Shown here: one piece after another, positions 1-11,960 of the stretch
Position numbering within the stretch: position 1 is the stretch's first letter
How the letters are laid out: each line of letters starts with the position of its first letter
Assembly (NCBI GenBank): GCA_020091685.1
Contig: CM034602.1
Span: forward strand, 5,326,122 to 5,390,121
DNA: 64,000 nucleotides
From: Lutjanus erythropterus
Taxonomy: Eukaryota > Chordata > Actinopteri > Lutjaniformes > Lutjanidae
Reading direction: 5' to 3'
Notes under the pieces: generated by a model
What the model was told of the DNA's origin: nothing
The model's input: only the letters and a program-made list of their open reading frames with translations
Databases searched by the model: none
Translations under genes and position numbers: made by a program

Positions 1-454
1 CAGCAGCTGTTTGAGTTCCCATCAGGGCACCGCAGACAGCGAAAGTGAATTTCACTAAGGGAGTCGGAGAGCCCTGAAACGTCAATATCAAATGGTCTGT
101 GGGTCAGCTCTCCGCTCCATTTCTTTAACCGTTACCCGGACGGATAACCAATGTCACCAACACAAGTTTATTAGAGTCATAAATTTTGTCATTGCTTTTT
201 TTTTATATGTTCTTTATATGCAGCGACACATATTTGCCTGATGGAAAGAAGTAATCAATTTCAAGTTCTCACAAGTCTAATCTGGACTTGATTAGACTTG
301 AATGTACCAACAAACCAAACCAAATAAAACCAAGCCAACAAACCAACTTGTTTTCATTACAGTTCACTTTATAGATTTATTGTTCTGGTCATAGTGTGAG
401 AGCCAAGCATCTGAAATAAGACTTGTTAATTTTTTAGTAATGGCATGAGTATAC
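1..454. other. Unique-looking DNA, no gene
   Basis: No coding frame or element end is visible. The stretch holds a small perfect hairpin (272-300) and a short A/C-rich run around 305-350. It leads directly into the foldback element that starts near 455. Confidence 0.5.
272..300. repeat. Short perfect hairpin, 11-bp arms
   Basis: CAAGTCTAATC at 272-282 is perfectly complementary to GATTAGACTTG at 290-300, with a 7-base loop. Pairing stops at the next base on each side. It lies alone in unique sequence, so it is either chance or a small template-switch product. Confidence 0.5.
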
Positions 455-1032
455 GCTTCTCCCCCCAAACTCAAATATACACGTTTTTCCTCTGGCCTGG
501 TGAGTTGCAGTGTTTTAGAGACGTCAGCCGTAGAAATGTCTGCCTTCTCTCAAATATAATGAAACTAAAATGCACTCAGCTTTTGTTGCTTTAACCTCCA
601 AAAAGTGACATCTGAAAAACTCGACTCTTTCAGATAATAATGACCCATTTACTCAAGATAATCCACAAACCTTGTGAGCAGTTTCATGTATTGTGTAGTT
701 CTGGTAGATTCTACTGTAGTAAATAAAGGTTCTGGTAGATTCTAATGAAGAAGGAAAGTAGTTGTGGTAGATTCTCCTGTAGAACGAAAGTAGTTCTGGT
801 AAATTCTACTGCAGAAAGAAACTAGTTCCAGTAGATTTTACTGTGGAAAGAAAGTAGTCCTGGTAGATTCTACTGCAGAAAGAAAGTAGTCCTGGTAGCT
901 TCTACTGCAGAAAGAAAATGCTTTGAGTTTTCCAAATGTAACTCACACCAAAACAATCTAGATTGACAGCAGTACTACAGGCCAGAGGAAAAAAATATGT
1001 ATTTTGGATTTTGGGGTGAACTGTCTCTTTAA
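455..1032. mobile_element. TTAA-type foldback MITE, family F1, with internal minisatellite
   Basis: The right end reads GGGGTGAACTGTCTCTTTAA (1013-1032), which matches the complete F1 copy at 50021-50575. The left end (about 455-500) is the degraded reverse complement of that terminus. The two halves are long inverted arms: the left carries the reverse complement of the 'ctcacaaca..gtggattatcttga' segment found in right-arm copies elsewhere. The element has no coding capacity, so any movement would need a transposase supplied from elsewhere. The centre has been expanded into a 32-bp tandem array (698-920), which is described separately. The TTAA ends suggest a Kolobok- or piggyBac-like transposase, by inference from target preference only. 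Confidence 0.8.
698..920 (+). repeat. Minisatellite, 7 units of about 32 bp
   Basis: Seven head-to-tail units start at about 698, 729, 761, 793, 825, 857 and 889. The core reads G-T-T/C-C-TGGTAGATTCTACTGCAG followed by AAAGAAAGTA. Units differ by a few substitutions and the first is one base short. The unit equals the single centre sequence of other F1 copies, for example near 61108, so the array grew by tandem expansion inside this element. Confidence 0.9.
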
Positions 1033-1957
1033 TTTGCTCTCATTCTTCTCTCTCAATCTTAAATGAAGAGTTTATTCTTAATAAAATGTCTTCTGGCCTA
1101 CATCCCGTGGACACTGACCACATGCTAAATGATTTTCTTGCTTTCTCTCGCCACCACCTGCTGATGGAACAAAGGTCAAGTGGTAAAATGACGTCAGTTT
1201 GACATCCTGAACCCTCTAGGTCCGGGGGCAGTGGTGGTGGACCGAGGTAGCCTATTCAGAATGGTTTAAGAGGGGTGGGTGGCAGTCTCCCCTAAATTCC
1301 ACCAAGCGGTGACCCCCCGTCCCCTCCACACTGCCTGCTATAGTTATCTCAGGCCTGTTTCAACATAGTTATGGCAGGAATGTGCCATTGCATGAGAAGA
1401 GGTCATTGCTGCTCATGGCCTGCAGTGGCTCTTCCCCAGTCCTTAGTCAAGGCTTCCAAGATATGGAAATGCTTTCCCACGCACGCAACCGCCCTCCCAT
1501 TCATCAATGAAGAATGTTATTTATTATGCAGGGAGCTTAAGTTTGCTTTATCCAGACAATTTAGAGGAAATATCAGTGTTATAGTTTTCTTTGAAGCTCT
1601 GCTTACGCACTCAGCCTGGTTTCTAAATAAATCCGTGCTCCAGGTTAGTGTTATTATAAATTAATAACTTGATTTGCAGCACTGTGTTATTTAAGGCTTT
1701 TATTTTACAATTAGCATGTATTTTTTTAGCAGTGGTAATGGAATGGCTTTAGGAATGACATTGTCAGTCAGTCCGTCCACCACTTAGATATATTCTGAAG
1801 ACTTTGTTGATCCCCTGACTTTTACTCCAGTGAGGAAAAAGTTTTCACTTATCCTATCAAATGTCTCAACTTCTACTACGTGGATTGGAACAAAATTAGG
1901 GACACACATCCACCATGCCAGGACGATGTACCCTTTTGAGTCCGTTTTTAAGGGAAA
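1033..1957. other. Unique DNA, GC-richer patch, CRE-like site
   Basis: No gene is recognised. A palindromic TGACGTCA (full CREB/ATF-type site) lies at 1189-1196, at the edge of a GC-richer patch (about 1195-1360). A 97-codon plus-strand frame (1371-1664) has no splice or codon signal that I trust. A regulatory role is possible but unsupported by anything beyond the site itself. Confidence 0.35.
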
Positions 1958-2146
1958 ACTGAAAACTGAACATCTTTGAGTTGTGGACAGAACACGACTT
2001 TTAAAGACGTCACCTTGGGCTTCGGGAAACACTGATCAACATTTTTCACCATTTCTGTCATTTTACAGACCAAACAACTCGTCAGTTTATAGAGAAAATA
2101 ATCAACAGATTAGTTGATAAAGAAAATAATTGTTAGTTGCAGCCCT
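1958..2146 (+). mobile_element. hAT-like MITE fragment, family D
   Basis: The stretch from the 'ctgaacatctttgagttgtggaca' region to the terminal GTTGCAGCCCTG matches the copies at 24869-25190 and 38651-38946. It includes the shared blocks for 'gacgtcaccttgggctt', 'tgatcaacatttttcaccat' and 'gaccaaacaact'. This is only the right-hand part; the left terminus is missing or too diverged. The family ends (CAGRGCTGCAAC) resemble hAT-type termini, but the family assignment is inference. Confidence 0.7.
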
Positions 2147-3407
2147 GTTGTTTACCTTGGTAATCCTCTAACAATTCTTCTAGTAGCCCGGCGAGGTTGA
2201 CTTTTCTTTGTTCTTTATGAATTGTGATAACATCTAGTGTCATTATGTGGTCAGTTTTCCATTTTGTCCAATACTTTGTTTTACTGATAGACTAATTGGT
2301 TGGCAGATTAATTGGGCCAATGATCTGGCATTTTGAGACAATCAGCATCAGCTGATGCCTCTGCTCTCAAGGCTGGTAAACAAAAAAACTCTGCAGACAC
2401 ATCTTCTATGGAAAAATATTCATACTCCCTTTTGTGAGTTTTGGGAAAGTTGTGAAAGCATTAGTCCCGAGTCCTCTACTATAACTTCACTGCACCTGGC
2501 TGTAGCCTAAATGTTTGCCTGAATTTCCTCAGTTGCTGTTGTCACTTCTGACATCCTGTACCCAGCTCTCCCTAAAATACCTGTCACATCCCTGAAACCT
2601 AAAAGCCTAAAACAGAATATGGGGATGGCCCTACAACCACTACTTTGGTTTATGATGAAATACACCAGTACAGTCGTCATGGTAACCCTAACCCATCTAG
2701 CTCCAGTATAGTCTCACAGCTGCTAGCATGGCTATAGACTCTTAAACATGTTTTATTTCTTGATCTGTGGCTCACACAGAGCCCTGCCCACACTGCTCCT
2801 CCAAACTGCCACCAAGTCATCCTTAATGTATTGCGCTGCAACCGCAACAATGTCATTTAAGCTGCTTTCCCACATGCATCTTAACCCATAAATGCGCTGG
2901 CAATTTTCTGCGTCTCCCATCATGTGGGATGAGAAGCTGGAGTCGATTTTCTGTGCAAGATGCTGTGAGTAATTCCCCAGCTCAGAACATTCACATTAAA
3001 TCTTCCGTCACTGGGCCTTTTGGGAACGAAAGCAGCAAAGGATTCAAAGGTCAATCACATTTTTGCATATCTGTGACTGTTTATGCTGGTGTTATACTGA
3101 AGATAGGGATTCTGGTTGTAAGTAAACCCAATAATTGCCTTGAGATTTATCAGAAAGGCTTCTTCATTTTATCCTTGTGCATAAGGAAAGATATTTTGCA
3201 TTCTCTTAAAAATCATTTTACCTTTGTTTACCCTACTTTTTTCAACTGAAGTGTATGATAATTAACCACAGCACTTCTCAATAGGGAGAACTTTAACTGT
3301 CATGAGTTTATTGAACATGGACTTGTTGGTGGAAGGCCAGTTTCTCTAATCACTACATCATAGATACTCAACTTCCTTTTACTGGGGGGGAACTTTTCCT
3401 AAATAAC
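2147..3407. other. Unique DNA, no gene
   Basis: No recognisable gene or element end is seen. GCATCAGCTGATGC at 2345-2358 is a perfect 14-bp palindrome containing a CAGCTG E-box. A donor-like GTGAGTAATT occurs at about 2964 without a convincing acceptor upstream. The 106-codon plus-strand frame at 2929-3249 ends in AT-rich sequence and is unlikely to be coding. Confidence 0.4.
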
Positions 3408-3490
3408 AGGAGTACTCAGTATCACCAAGTACCCAAATAGAAGTACTTGTACTTCTGCTACAAAGGGTGGTATCAGTGTATCCCTACAAC
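3408..3490. repeat. Fragment of a GAGTACT/GTATCAG repeat
   Basis: The segment has the 'gagtactcagtatcaccaagtacccaaa..agtacttgtact..ggtatcagtgtatccct' arrangement that I associate with an abundant fish dispersed repeat. Short inverted and direct AGTACT motifs are visible. No second full copy lies in the window, so the identification rests on recall and is moderate. Confidence 0.45.
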
Positions 3491-4531
3491 TTATTTACTA
3501 AAGTAACTTGGTGCAAGGATTAACAATATTATTTTTACTGCATTTAATAACTGCAACTGCATTGTAGTTGTAAATGATTTAGTAACATCTGAAAGAATTT
3601 ATACAACATTAAACAGAACTGGAGCCTCTTCCATCATGCAGTCACTGAAATATTGAACTGATTCTCAAACATAAACCATAAACAAGGACTTCTTCTACCA
3701 GGGACAGAATGAATACCACATTTAAGCTCTTTTTAATATTGAAATCATATTGCATTGCTCAATGTCTGATCCTAATGCACTTTGCAAAGCCTGAAAGGTC
3801 ATCATGCAAAGATCAACCTTATCTCTTTTTTTTTTACTAACAAACTGATTTATTGCGTCATGCAAAACTGTCATATCTGTCAGTCCTTCCTGGGAAAAAC
3901 AATGTCAACAGAGGGTCACCTGGCACCCTATTGGAGGATGTAAAATGAGTATCAAAGCACTAGATTATGCCATCAAATTAGATTTATAGATCATTTTATA
4001 GTGTCTAAGAAATAGAGTTATGATGTGATAACATAAACTGATCTATTATGGACATTACTTGACTCTGTTTTATGTTGTCTGCCAACCTCAGATCGGCACT
4101 TGGGGGTATTGTAGATGGGGAACTCCCTGACTTTTGAAAATAGATCCTGTTACTTCACACGGTGTCATGTAATCTGTGTTTTTAGATTTATTGGCCACTA
4201 GTCTGCCCAAAGACTTTCAACTTGATCTGCACCAAGCCCTTTAGTCTGACCACCTATTGTTTCACTGTTTAGTCAACCTTGTCTTGCTGGGCTCTTCAAA
4301 CAAGCTGAAGTTTCAGCTGTTCAGCCTCTTGCCCCCTCCCACCCATGAGATTTTTTTGCTTTGAAGATGGGATGAGAAATTGTATTTCATGCTTTGGAGT
4401 CGATGTTAAAGTTAAAATGGATTATTCCTTAAAGAAAGTATCACTGTTTTACAATTGAATAATGCAGCTTATTAAACAGCACTGAGCTTCTGCTTTATTT
4501 TAGCAGTGTATTCACAGATCTGTCTGTGGAG
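3491..4531. other. Unique DNA, no feature seen
   Basis: AT-rich sequence without long open frames, element termini or convincing splice pairs. A short T run lies near 3826-3834. Confidence 0.4.
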
Positions 4532-5694
4532 TCACCGGACGACTTCAGCTTGTTTTATAGCTGAGTGTTTGAGTGTGTTTGATAGAGGATCAATATATTT
4601 TGTTGATTTAAACAGCCCTAAAACAGCTTTGAGAGGCTTGTAACATGAGGACGTTTTGACATGTTTTAATAGCCTTAATAATGGTGCACTTGCAGTTGCA
4701 AATCCAATTTCTCCTTTACCTTGTTTACACCTGCTCAGAAGTCTTGTTATGTACCTCCTGCAGGGTTTAATCTGCTGAATCCAAGCTAAGATCTCTCTCT
4801 TATCCTCTTGGGACTTTTGAGACTCATACTTTTGATCGCCTTTGGCAGCATTTAGAACGACTGTGCAGAGGAACTTTGAAGCATGTGACGGAAAACATCC
4901 GTAAAAGTTTTGCCAAACAAAATCTGTAAAAGTTGATGAACAGACACATTGACAGGGTCTCACTTTTACCACAGGACATGTGCGCACACAAGCATGCACA
5001 CACAAACTAATACATGATTGATGTCACTCAATATTGGAGGTGATGTGCAAGGCCAGATAAGGAAGTGCTAGAACTTTGCCTGCGAGGGATTTATCATCCT
5101 GTCAATTTTGAAGGGATTTAGCTACTATTAGAAAGCACATTATAACCGAAAATAGAACCTAAATACGTATTACGCCACACTAGGTTTATTAACAACACAG
5201 GAGCTGTCCAGCTGAATACGATGGCCTGAAAGTTTATGATCTTGTTTTACTGGAAAGAGGAGGGACGCTGTAAAAATCTGTGTATGTAAACTCCATTGTT
5301 TCCCAGAAAAAAACTCATACTGATTTTCAGTAAAAGGGAAGGGTTGTTTCAAGTAAAAACAGCCTCCTGACCTCAGAATCCAGTCAGTTGTTGTACAATC
5401 CCTCTTCCACGTTCTTATTAATCCTTTAACATATGAAAATACTGACTCAGACCAGTGTAACTGACCATTGTCATCTGGGTGGATGTTATGAGTGAGTCGA
5501 CCAGGCGTTATCTGCTCCGTATGTAATCTTTTCCTTGTTGTGACTCCTCTACACCCGGCCAGACCCTGTTCATCCCACCCTCCACTGCATGTTTTTTCAG
5601 CTGTGTTTACATGCCAGCTCTCTGAAAGTTGAAGGGTGGGGTGAATGCCTTCCTCTGTACCAGACTTCTGACATCTGTCAGAACAAAACATCAT
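4532..5694 (-). other. Two long uncharacterised minus-strand open frames
   Basis: Two of the longest ATG-started frames in the window lie next to each other on the minus strand: 157 codons (5005-4532) and 174 codons (5694-5170). Neither shows a domain, signal peptide or repeat that I recognise. The first has a basic, leucine-rich C-terminal half; the second is Cys/Trp-containing without a clear pattern. At this base composition a frame of about 170 codons in 128 kb of strand is only mildly unusual. Splice signals around them are not convincing. They could be chance frames or a decayed gene, and I assign no function. Confidence 0.15.
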
Positions 5695-8600
5695 TCATAT
5701 TTTTCTTGAGCCGTTACACGAAGCATGAATGCTAGTTTTTAGCTCATGTAGATATTAAATACACTTTTGTTAAAGACTAATTAATTATGTTTATTTATCT
5801 GATGCTTATTTCACTAATTTACTAACTAGAACAGATGCTTCAATCTATCACAAAGACTGTTTGACAGTCTTGAAATACGTACATAAGTTTACGGACATTG
5901 ATTGATTGTTTACAGCAGGACATCAGAGGGAAAACCAGAACATATTTTCTCCATAAAATATGATCCAGTTTCACCTAAATCAGTGAGTTAAGTAATAAAG
6001 TTTCGCTTCTGCACAGTGAGGCTCATCCTCCAGAAATCCTCACATCCAATCCAGTGAGAAAGCGTTTCATTGGACGTAAACTCTGAAATAAAATTAATGT
6101 AAGGAAATACCTATAAAACAACTTTGTTGTCATTGTTGGGCCAGATACATATGTGTTAAAAACACTTAAAGGGCCATTATTTTCTTCTGGGAAACAATGG
6201 AAAGCTCACAAAAAGTTTTACTTCTGTAGAATATAAATGACAAGAAATTGTTACTTAAAATTTTCACTTGATGCAGCCCCATACTGTGCATCTTGAAGGG
6301 ACAGTCTATTAATTGGTGTCCAGCTGATGGCATCTAAATGCAGTAGCTGCGATATGTACTGTATATAATGCCTCATTCTTGTGCAAATATAGCTGAAATT
6401 ATTATGATGACTTAATTCATGTCAGAAAGATCGGAACTACACTGAAGGACACACACTGCATGCTGACCTTCCAGTTCCCATACAAACATATTTCCTCTAT
6501 GGCAAATCATGCAAGCCAATCAGTCAGTTAGCAGGGAAGAAAAGCATCTATACTACATGCATTATTGATGAGTATGAAAATGGAGCCTCTGAGCTAATAG
6601 ATAATCTTTCATCTGTGGTGCACAGCACATTTGGTTCCCGCGATCTAAGTCCACTCCTTGGCCCTCAACCTGCTCTCCTGCTCGGTTATTGATCATTTGT
6701 GCCCTAATTTGGCCTGTTTCATTCAGAATAATGTGCAATCTGTATGCATGTAACGCAACCAAGGGCCTGGGGATTAGAGATTTTGGAGGAGAAGGCAATA
6801 TGTGGTGATAGATCACCTCAAAGGGTCAGTCAACGCCCAAGGTGATGACAGTATTTCATTTTCTTTTCATTTTGTTGAATCTGACAGTGTCCCATCGCAA
6901 TATGAAGTTGGATTTTTATTAGTCTGAAGTTTCGCTAAAAGTTGTGCAGACTGAACCGTCCCCTACGGCAAAGTCAGTTCTTGGATTTCAGCCACTTGAA
7001 TTAGACTGATTATACATAGGGTTGAGTGGTTTGTTAAAGTTTTCCAGCTGACCACTGTTGCTACATTATGTACGCTATGTCGGCCCTACATTCGCTTTAT
7101 CTGATATATGACACCTGTTTTCCTTATTAAGTTTAATTGCCTTGTTAACTCGGCGCAAAACACATTTCATTCAAACTTGATTGAAAGACAAAATAAAACT
7201 CACCAAAAACCATCTTGGTTTGTCATTCCATTGTTCCACCAATCACCGACTCGTTTGGTCAAAATAAATCCTCAATTCACTGCGTTATGTGTTAAAATAT
7301 TCTGACTCTACTGGCTGTTTTCGTCTAGTCGCCCAACCAGTCACCAACCCTGATGGCACATAAGTTTCCTTAACATTACACAACCCAACTTTATTTGCTT
7401 TGTTTGTACTTTTAAGGTTTTATTGTTTGCATTTTGAGAAGTAGGCTAGGTGTAGGCTTGCAGCAATCAGTCAGTCATTATTTTGGACTTTGTAGCATAA
7501 AATAAACTCAGCAATTTTTTTTTGTACAGGTTGCAAAAATAAACCATGCTTCAATATTATTGCGTCACGATATTCGTAGGAATTTGCTGAGTGTTTATGT
7601 TTTTTTAGTTGTAAAAAAGTAATGGACTGTTTCAGAGCAACAGTTAGTGGTATCTGATTTCACTATAAATGTCAATCTCGTATGCATCGCCAGTACTGAA
7701 AGGCACTGAGGACTGATTGTAAATATCAGTTTAATGCACTGCAATGCATTAGTCGAGAATTTCTCTAAATTGCACAATATTGCAGGCAAAAGAGAACCAG
7801 CTGAACACAGTACCTGAACAGCCTGGCTGCCAAATGAATATCACATCAGGTAAATTCCGTGCATCAATCACTTTTTTATATTGCCATTTAGTTCAAGCAA
7901 TCGTGACATGACTGCCTGTTTCTGTAATGAAGATGGACAGCGCTGAAAAATGAGTGTGCCTCTGAAAAAGGCAGAAACCAGATGGAGACTTAAACTGGTA
8001 ATGTCATCAAGATGTTTAACACTGAAGCTGTGTCATTGAGAAAGAATGAGGGATGATTAAGACAGAGTGATTACCCAGGGGATTTTTGGGAGAGGTGTAC
8101 CCTCTTTGTTTCTGTTCTTGTACCATGAGGATAACTTTATACAATCAGGCTCATTAGGGTTTAAAGCTTTAGGGGTAAGATATTTTGATTAAATTTTTTA
8201 TTCCAATGAACATTTTCTGCTGCCACAGATGTCTTGTATAACCTCTTCTTGGCCTGTTCAGTGTGAGAATGAACTAAATCCTTGTTTCCCAACGTGTACA
8301 AGGTAACTAATAATCATTTAGTCCAAATTCAGCCACATTTAGTGAAAAATAGACTATTATTTTAAGAAAGGCAGGCAAAAAAGTGTTTGAATAAATATGA
8401 AATATACTTTTAACTTGTGTCAAATTGTGACTACAAACAGAAAAAAGTTGCAGTGTGTAACCACACATCCTGTTCTTATAACCTTGAGAGAAAATTTAAT
8501 GCAAAGAATGCTTTTGTTTCTCGAGGTATGAGGACTGATCTGTGAAAATATTATGTTGTGCAAACTCCTGTGTTGTGTCTCATAAAAGCTAAGACGGTGA

Positions 8601-9481
8601 TTGTTTCCTTCCAGTGTCACAAGGTAATAAGTTTCTGTCCGTGGATTGATAGTCTGTCCCTTTTCTTTGGAAACTTTGTGCGTTACCTCTTGCCAGAAGT
8701 CCCGCAGAGCCAAATCTGTCTTGGCCAAATGGCCAAAAATTAAATTAGATTTTAGAAAGCTTGGCAGGGTGACGGGGAAAAAGTGGAAACTATTTTAGGA
8801 GAGAAAAATGGGTCAGGGTTAGAAATTGACCAGAAATATAATATTCCTTTCAATATCACATCAAGGTACGAAAGAAAGCTGGTGTGAAGTGAGGTGAATC
8901 CCTGATGGAGTATGATAGCCACTGCAGGTTGTTAAGGAAGTTTGTTTGAGTATGACCAGTCCACACAGAGCGGATAAAAAGTTCATAATTTAATAATTCG
9001 TCTTATGAATTCTAATATTTCTGTATCACACTGGTATATGTTCTCTACTGCGTTCTAGGATTGCAAATTTTGTGCATATTCCTTAACAAATAATTAAACA
9101 TCAATAATCAATTCTTAATTAATAGTTCCTAAGATACAAAACACATATCCTTTTCTCAGTTTAGGTTTTATTTGAACAATTCTAGCAGCACATTTTTCTG
9201 TGAAACATTAAAGCTAATACAGGGAGTTTTTAACTTATTATATAAAATATATAAAAATAGAAAAAGTTCCTTGTGTAGCAGCGTTAGTCTGTGATGCACA
9301 ATCTAAACAAACAGAGATACCATAAAACATGACTGTGACTAGCATCGCTTTCCTATTTACCAAAACTCGAAGAAAACTGGTGTACATCTTTCATCTGTAC
9401 AGGTTGTGGACTTAAGAAATTCCTCCCCAGTGCTTCATCCCCACCTCTGTTTCCCCACCTTTCAAAACCAGAGTTACACGG
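5695..9481. other. Unique DNA, one enhancer-like patch, no gene
   Basis: No coding gene is supported. The patch at about 6561-6830 is less AT-rich than its surroundings, free of repeat signatures and rich in homeodomain-type ATTA/TAAT cores and an ATGCAT motif. An 84-codon minus-strand frame crosses it. It is the sort of segment worth aligning to other fish, but conservation cannot be judged here. The remaining sequence is AT-rich with scattered short A/T runs. Confidence 0.3.
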
Positions 9482-9515
9482 TGCTGTACAATGTAAAATG
9501 TTGCATTGTACAGCA
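9482..9515. repeat. Perfect hairpin, 12-bp arms
   Basis: TGCTGTACAATG (9482-9493) pairs perfectly with CATTGTACAGCA (9504-9515) across a 10-base spacer. There are no flanking element hallmarks. It is too short for a typical microRNA precursor. Confidence 0.6.
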
Positions 9516-10859
9516 AGTTCTAAGTTGAACTTGTCAAGAAGCTCATACCATAGAAGGAGGGTCTAACAGGGAAAACAGCATTGCATTATCAAAAACAGTA
9601 CTTTATTTTGGGGATAGCGTGGATATGAGAATGAGTGTGTGAGCCATCTGATGTGCAGCAGCCTCTGGAAACTGAAGGCATTTCTAAGTGGTGAACTTGG
9701 AATGTCCTCTTATTTACCAGCTTGACAGTGTACTTAATTTCCAGATAAATTCTTGAAATGGCATTGCATTTATCATCTTTTTCATCTTGTTCTCAGGATG
9801 CAGACAGATGCAGCTGGCTACTGTTCTTCTGCTCGTGGAAGTTGTTCAAGGATCATTAGTTGCACTTACATGCTGCTGTTTGCTGCAGCCTTGTTTCTTC
9901 ACGTACTGTTACACAGAATCACCGGATAATGTTACAGCATGAAACGTGACTTGCTAGGAAGACTCAGTAGTCACAGTGTTTTGCCTTATTTTCCTTAATC
10001 TTGTCAGGATTATTGTGTCAGCGCTAAACATTTAGTCAAACCTGTAACTCACCGTTATTTTAAAAGCTGATTAGCCCTAAAACCACAAACAAAATGTGGT
10101 GTACTACCTGTTTAGAAAGGAGTCAGGTTCACATTCCAGACAATGTTGGTCTCATGTAACATGACAGACTGCACTGGTTTAAGCTCATCATGACATTTCA
10201 AAGGGTAAAATTCACAGCGGTCCGGAGCTACATTGTTATGAATCCCCAAACCCTGTCAGGTTGCAACGTGATACGGCTCTTAAAGCCTTCATCGCCTGAT
10301 CCATGGTTCTGGCTGTGTTGTGGTGTCCTGTTGGTGCATGTCTCTCACAAGCTCAGCTGTTGCTGGAATGCGAGGCTGGTAGAGTTGAAATATTTCTCAG
10401 CAGACTGGCATGGATGTGCGAGCGTCAGAGCGCACCACTCCGGGCCAAAACCGAAGCAACCGAGCATGTCTGCAGAGGCTTTCACAACACAAGTTTCCCA
10501 AAACAGAATTCGTGTCTTGAAGTTGTGATAACAAGGGTTCAGATTTAGACGCAGAGTATGGGCGCAATTATAGGAAACCTGGAAAACGGGTGGGAATCTT
10601 TGGCAATCTCACCATTCGATTCCAGTTCTTTTTTCTTAACTATATTTACTCACTCACTCCAGTGCACTGTGTCCTTTGTCCACTGAGCTGCAAATGAAAC
10701 AGAACTGACACTTAAGCTCACTAGCTGTGTTGTTGTTAAAGTTGAGAGCAGCCTCCCTAGTACTGTGAGAAAAAAAAGCTGTATGGGTGCAGGGCTCTCG
10801 AAATGACACTATCAACTGTTTTAGTTTCTCGGCCCCATCAGGGGTTGTGAAGTAGAAAA
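9516..10859. other. Unique DNA, no supported gene
   Basis: Overlapping plus-strand frames of 112 and 81 codons lie at 10190-10548. They occupy a slightly GC-richer patch with a few CpGs, but no splice pair or recognisable protein motif supports them. The patch may be a relic or a regulatory segment. Confidence 0.3.
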
Positions 10860-11108
10860 GAAAATAGTTCCAGTAGATTTTAAAGTAGTTCTGGTAGAGT
10901 GTACTGCAGAGGGAAAGTAGTTCCTGCATAAAACTCTTCAATAACCCAGTTTTTTTGGTGCTTTGAACACCACAAGCCAAATGACATTTAGTCTAATTAT
11001 GTTGGAGAGGAGGCAGACATCTCTATGGCTGAAGACTCCAAATCTCTGCAGCTCACAGCAAAAATATCTAGATGGATAAATAGGACTACAGGCCAGAGGG
11101 AAAATATG
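10860..11108 (+). mobile_element. F1 foldback MITE, right-arm fragment
   Basis: The order 'gttccagtagatttta', 'gttctggtagag', 'ctgcagagggaaagta', 'gtgctttgaacaccacaagcc', 'gacatctctatggctga', 'atctagatggataaat', 'ggccagagggaaaatatgtg' matches the right arm of F1 copies at 50285-50575 and 61105-61421. About two minisatellite units are present. The 3' terminal TTAA segment is missing, so the copy is dead. Confidence 0.8.
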
Positions 11109-11204
11109 TGTTTATTCATCATTATTTATTAATAAAAAATATTTTGTGCGTTTGTGAATGGATGTATAATTGAAGATGAGACTTACTTACTTACTTCACA
11201 GCTG

Positions 11205-11960
11205 CAAGGTTTCTTACAGGTGCTGCAAATCCTTGAAACACTTGAATTTTAATGTAACGTTCTCAAGGTTTGAAAAGTGCTTAGATTTTAGATTAAGAGT
11301 TTAAAACAGCTCGGATTTGGAATTGCATTACATTCATAATAAATCACTCTCTGATCGTTTGCTTTTTAGTTGAAGAAATGAAGTAAGTGAGAGAGCCTAA
11401 CTGCTTTTGCCTTTCACTAAAGCTGAAGATGATTACACGTATTGTGATCTGTCAGGTTTTTTTTTTGTTTTTTGTTTTTTTTTTTATAATGTGGGCCTTG
11501 TGGTGGAACAGTGTGTGGGAGGCTGACAGACGACAGCATGCCGGGAGGTTACTGTTTCATTGAGCGTTGGCTTGAAAAGCAATCAGTTTTATTGAAATAA
11601 AAGTTATGTCTAGTGATTGTCTGAGCATTTGTTTTATATTGGCTTAGCCAGGTAATATAGGATTGCAAGTATACTAATAGACAGGTGACGCATTTTAAAA
11701 TGCGTCTTCTTTTAATTTGTCACCCCTGTGTAGAATTATTTTGTGAAACATAATTTTGGTTGTTTTTAGCACAGTAACATCTCATTTATTGTGCTGAAGA
11801 AATGAGCATATGTATGTATTTAAATATGCTGTTTCCCACAGCTGTAAGGTGCCAGAAAAGCTTAAAAAAACGCACCTTGAAAATGCTCAAAAACTGATTG
11901 AAATCCTTTGGAAAAGGTGTAGAAACCCTGCAGCTGTTCCTAGAACTAACGAGTGTTTAA
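11205..11960 (+). repeat. Probable dispersed repeat (cttgaa-rich)
   Basis: The region has the 'ccttgaaacacttgaatttta', 'tttgaaaagtgctta', 'tttcccacagctgtaaggtgccagaaaagcttaaaa' and 'caccttgaaaatgctc' sequences that I associate with a fish dispersed repeat. An internal T-rich tract lies at 11458-11485. A 63-codon frame (11810-12001) falls inside it and is probably part of the repeat. Boundaries are approximate and identification is from recall. Confidence 0.4.

Noticed and set aside
10190-10548. Overlapping 112- and 81-codon plus-strand frames
   Set aside because: No domain, no splice pair and conflicting frames in the same DNA.
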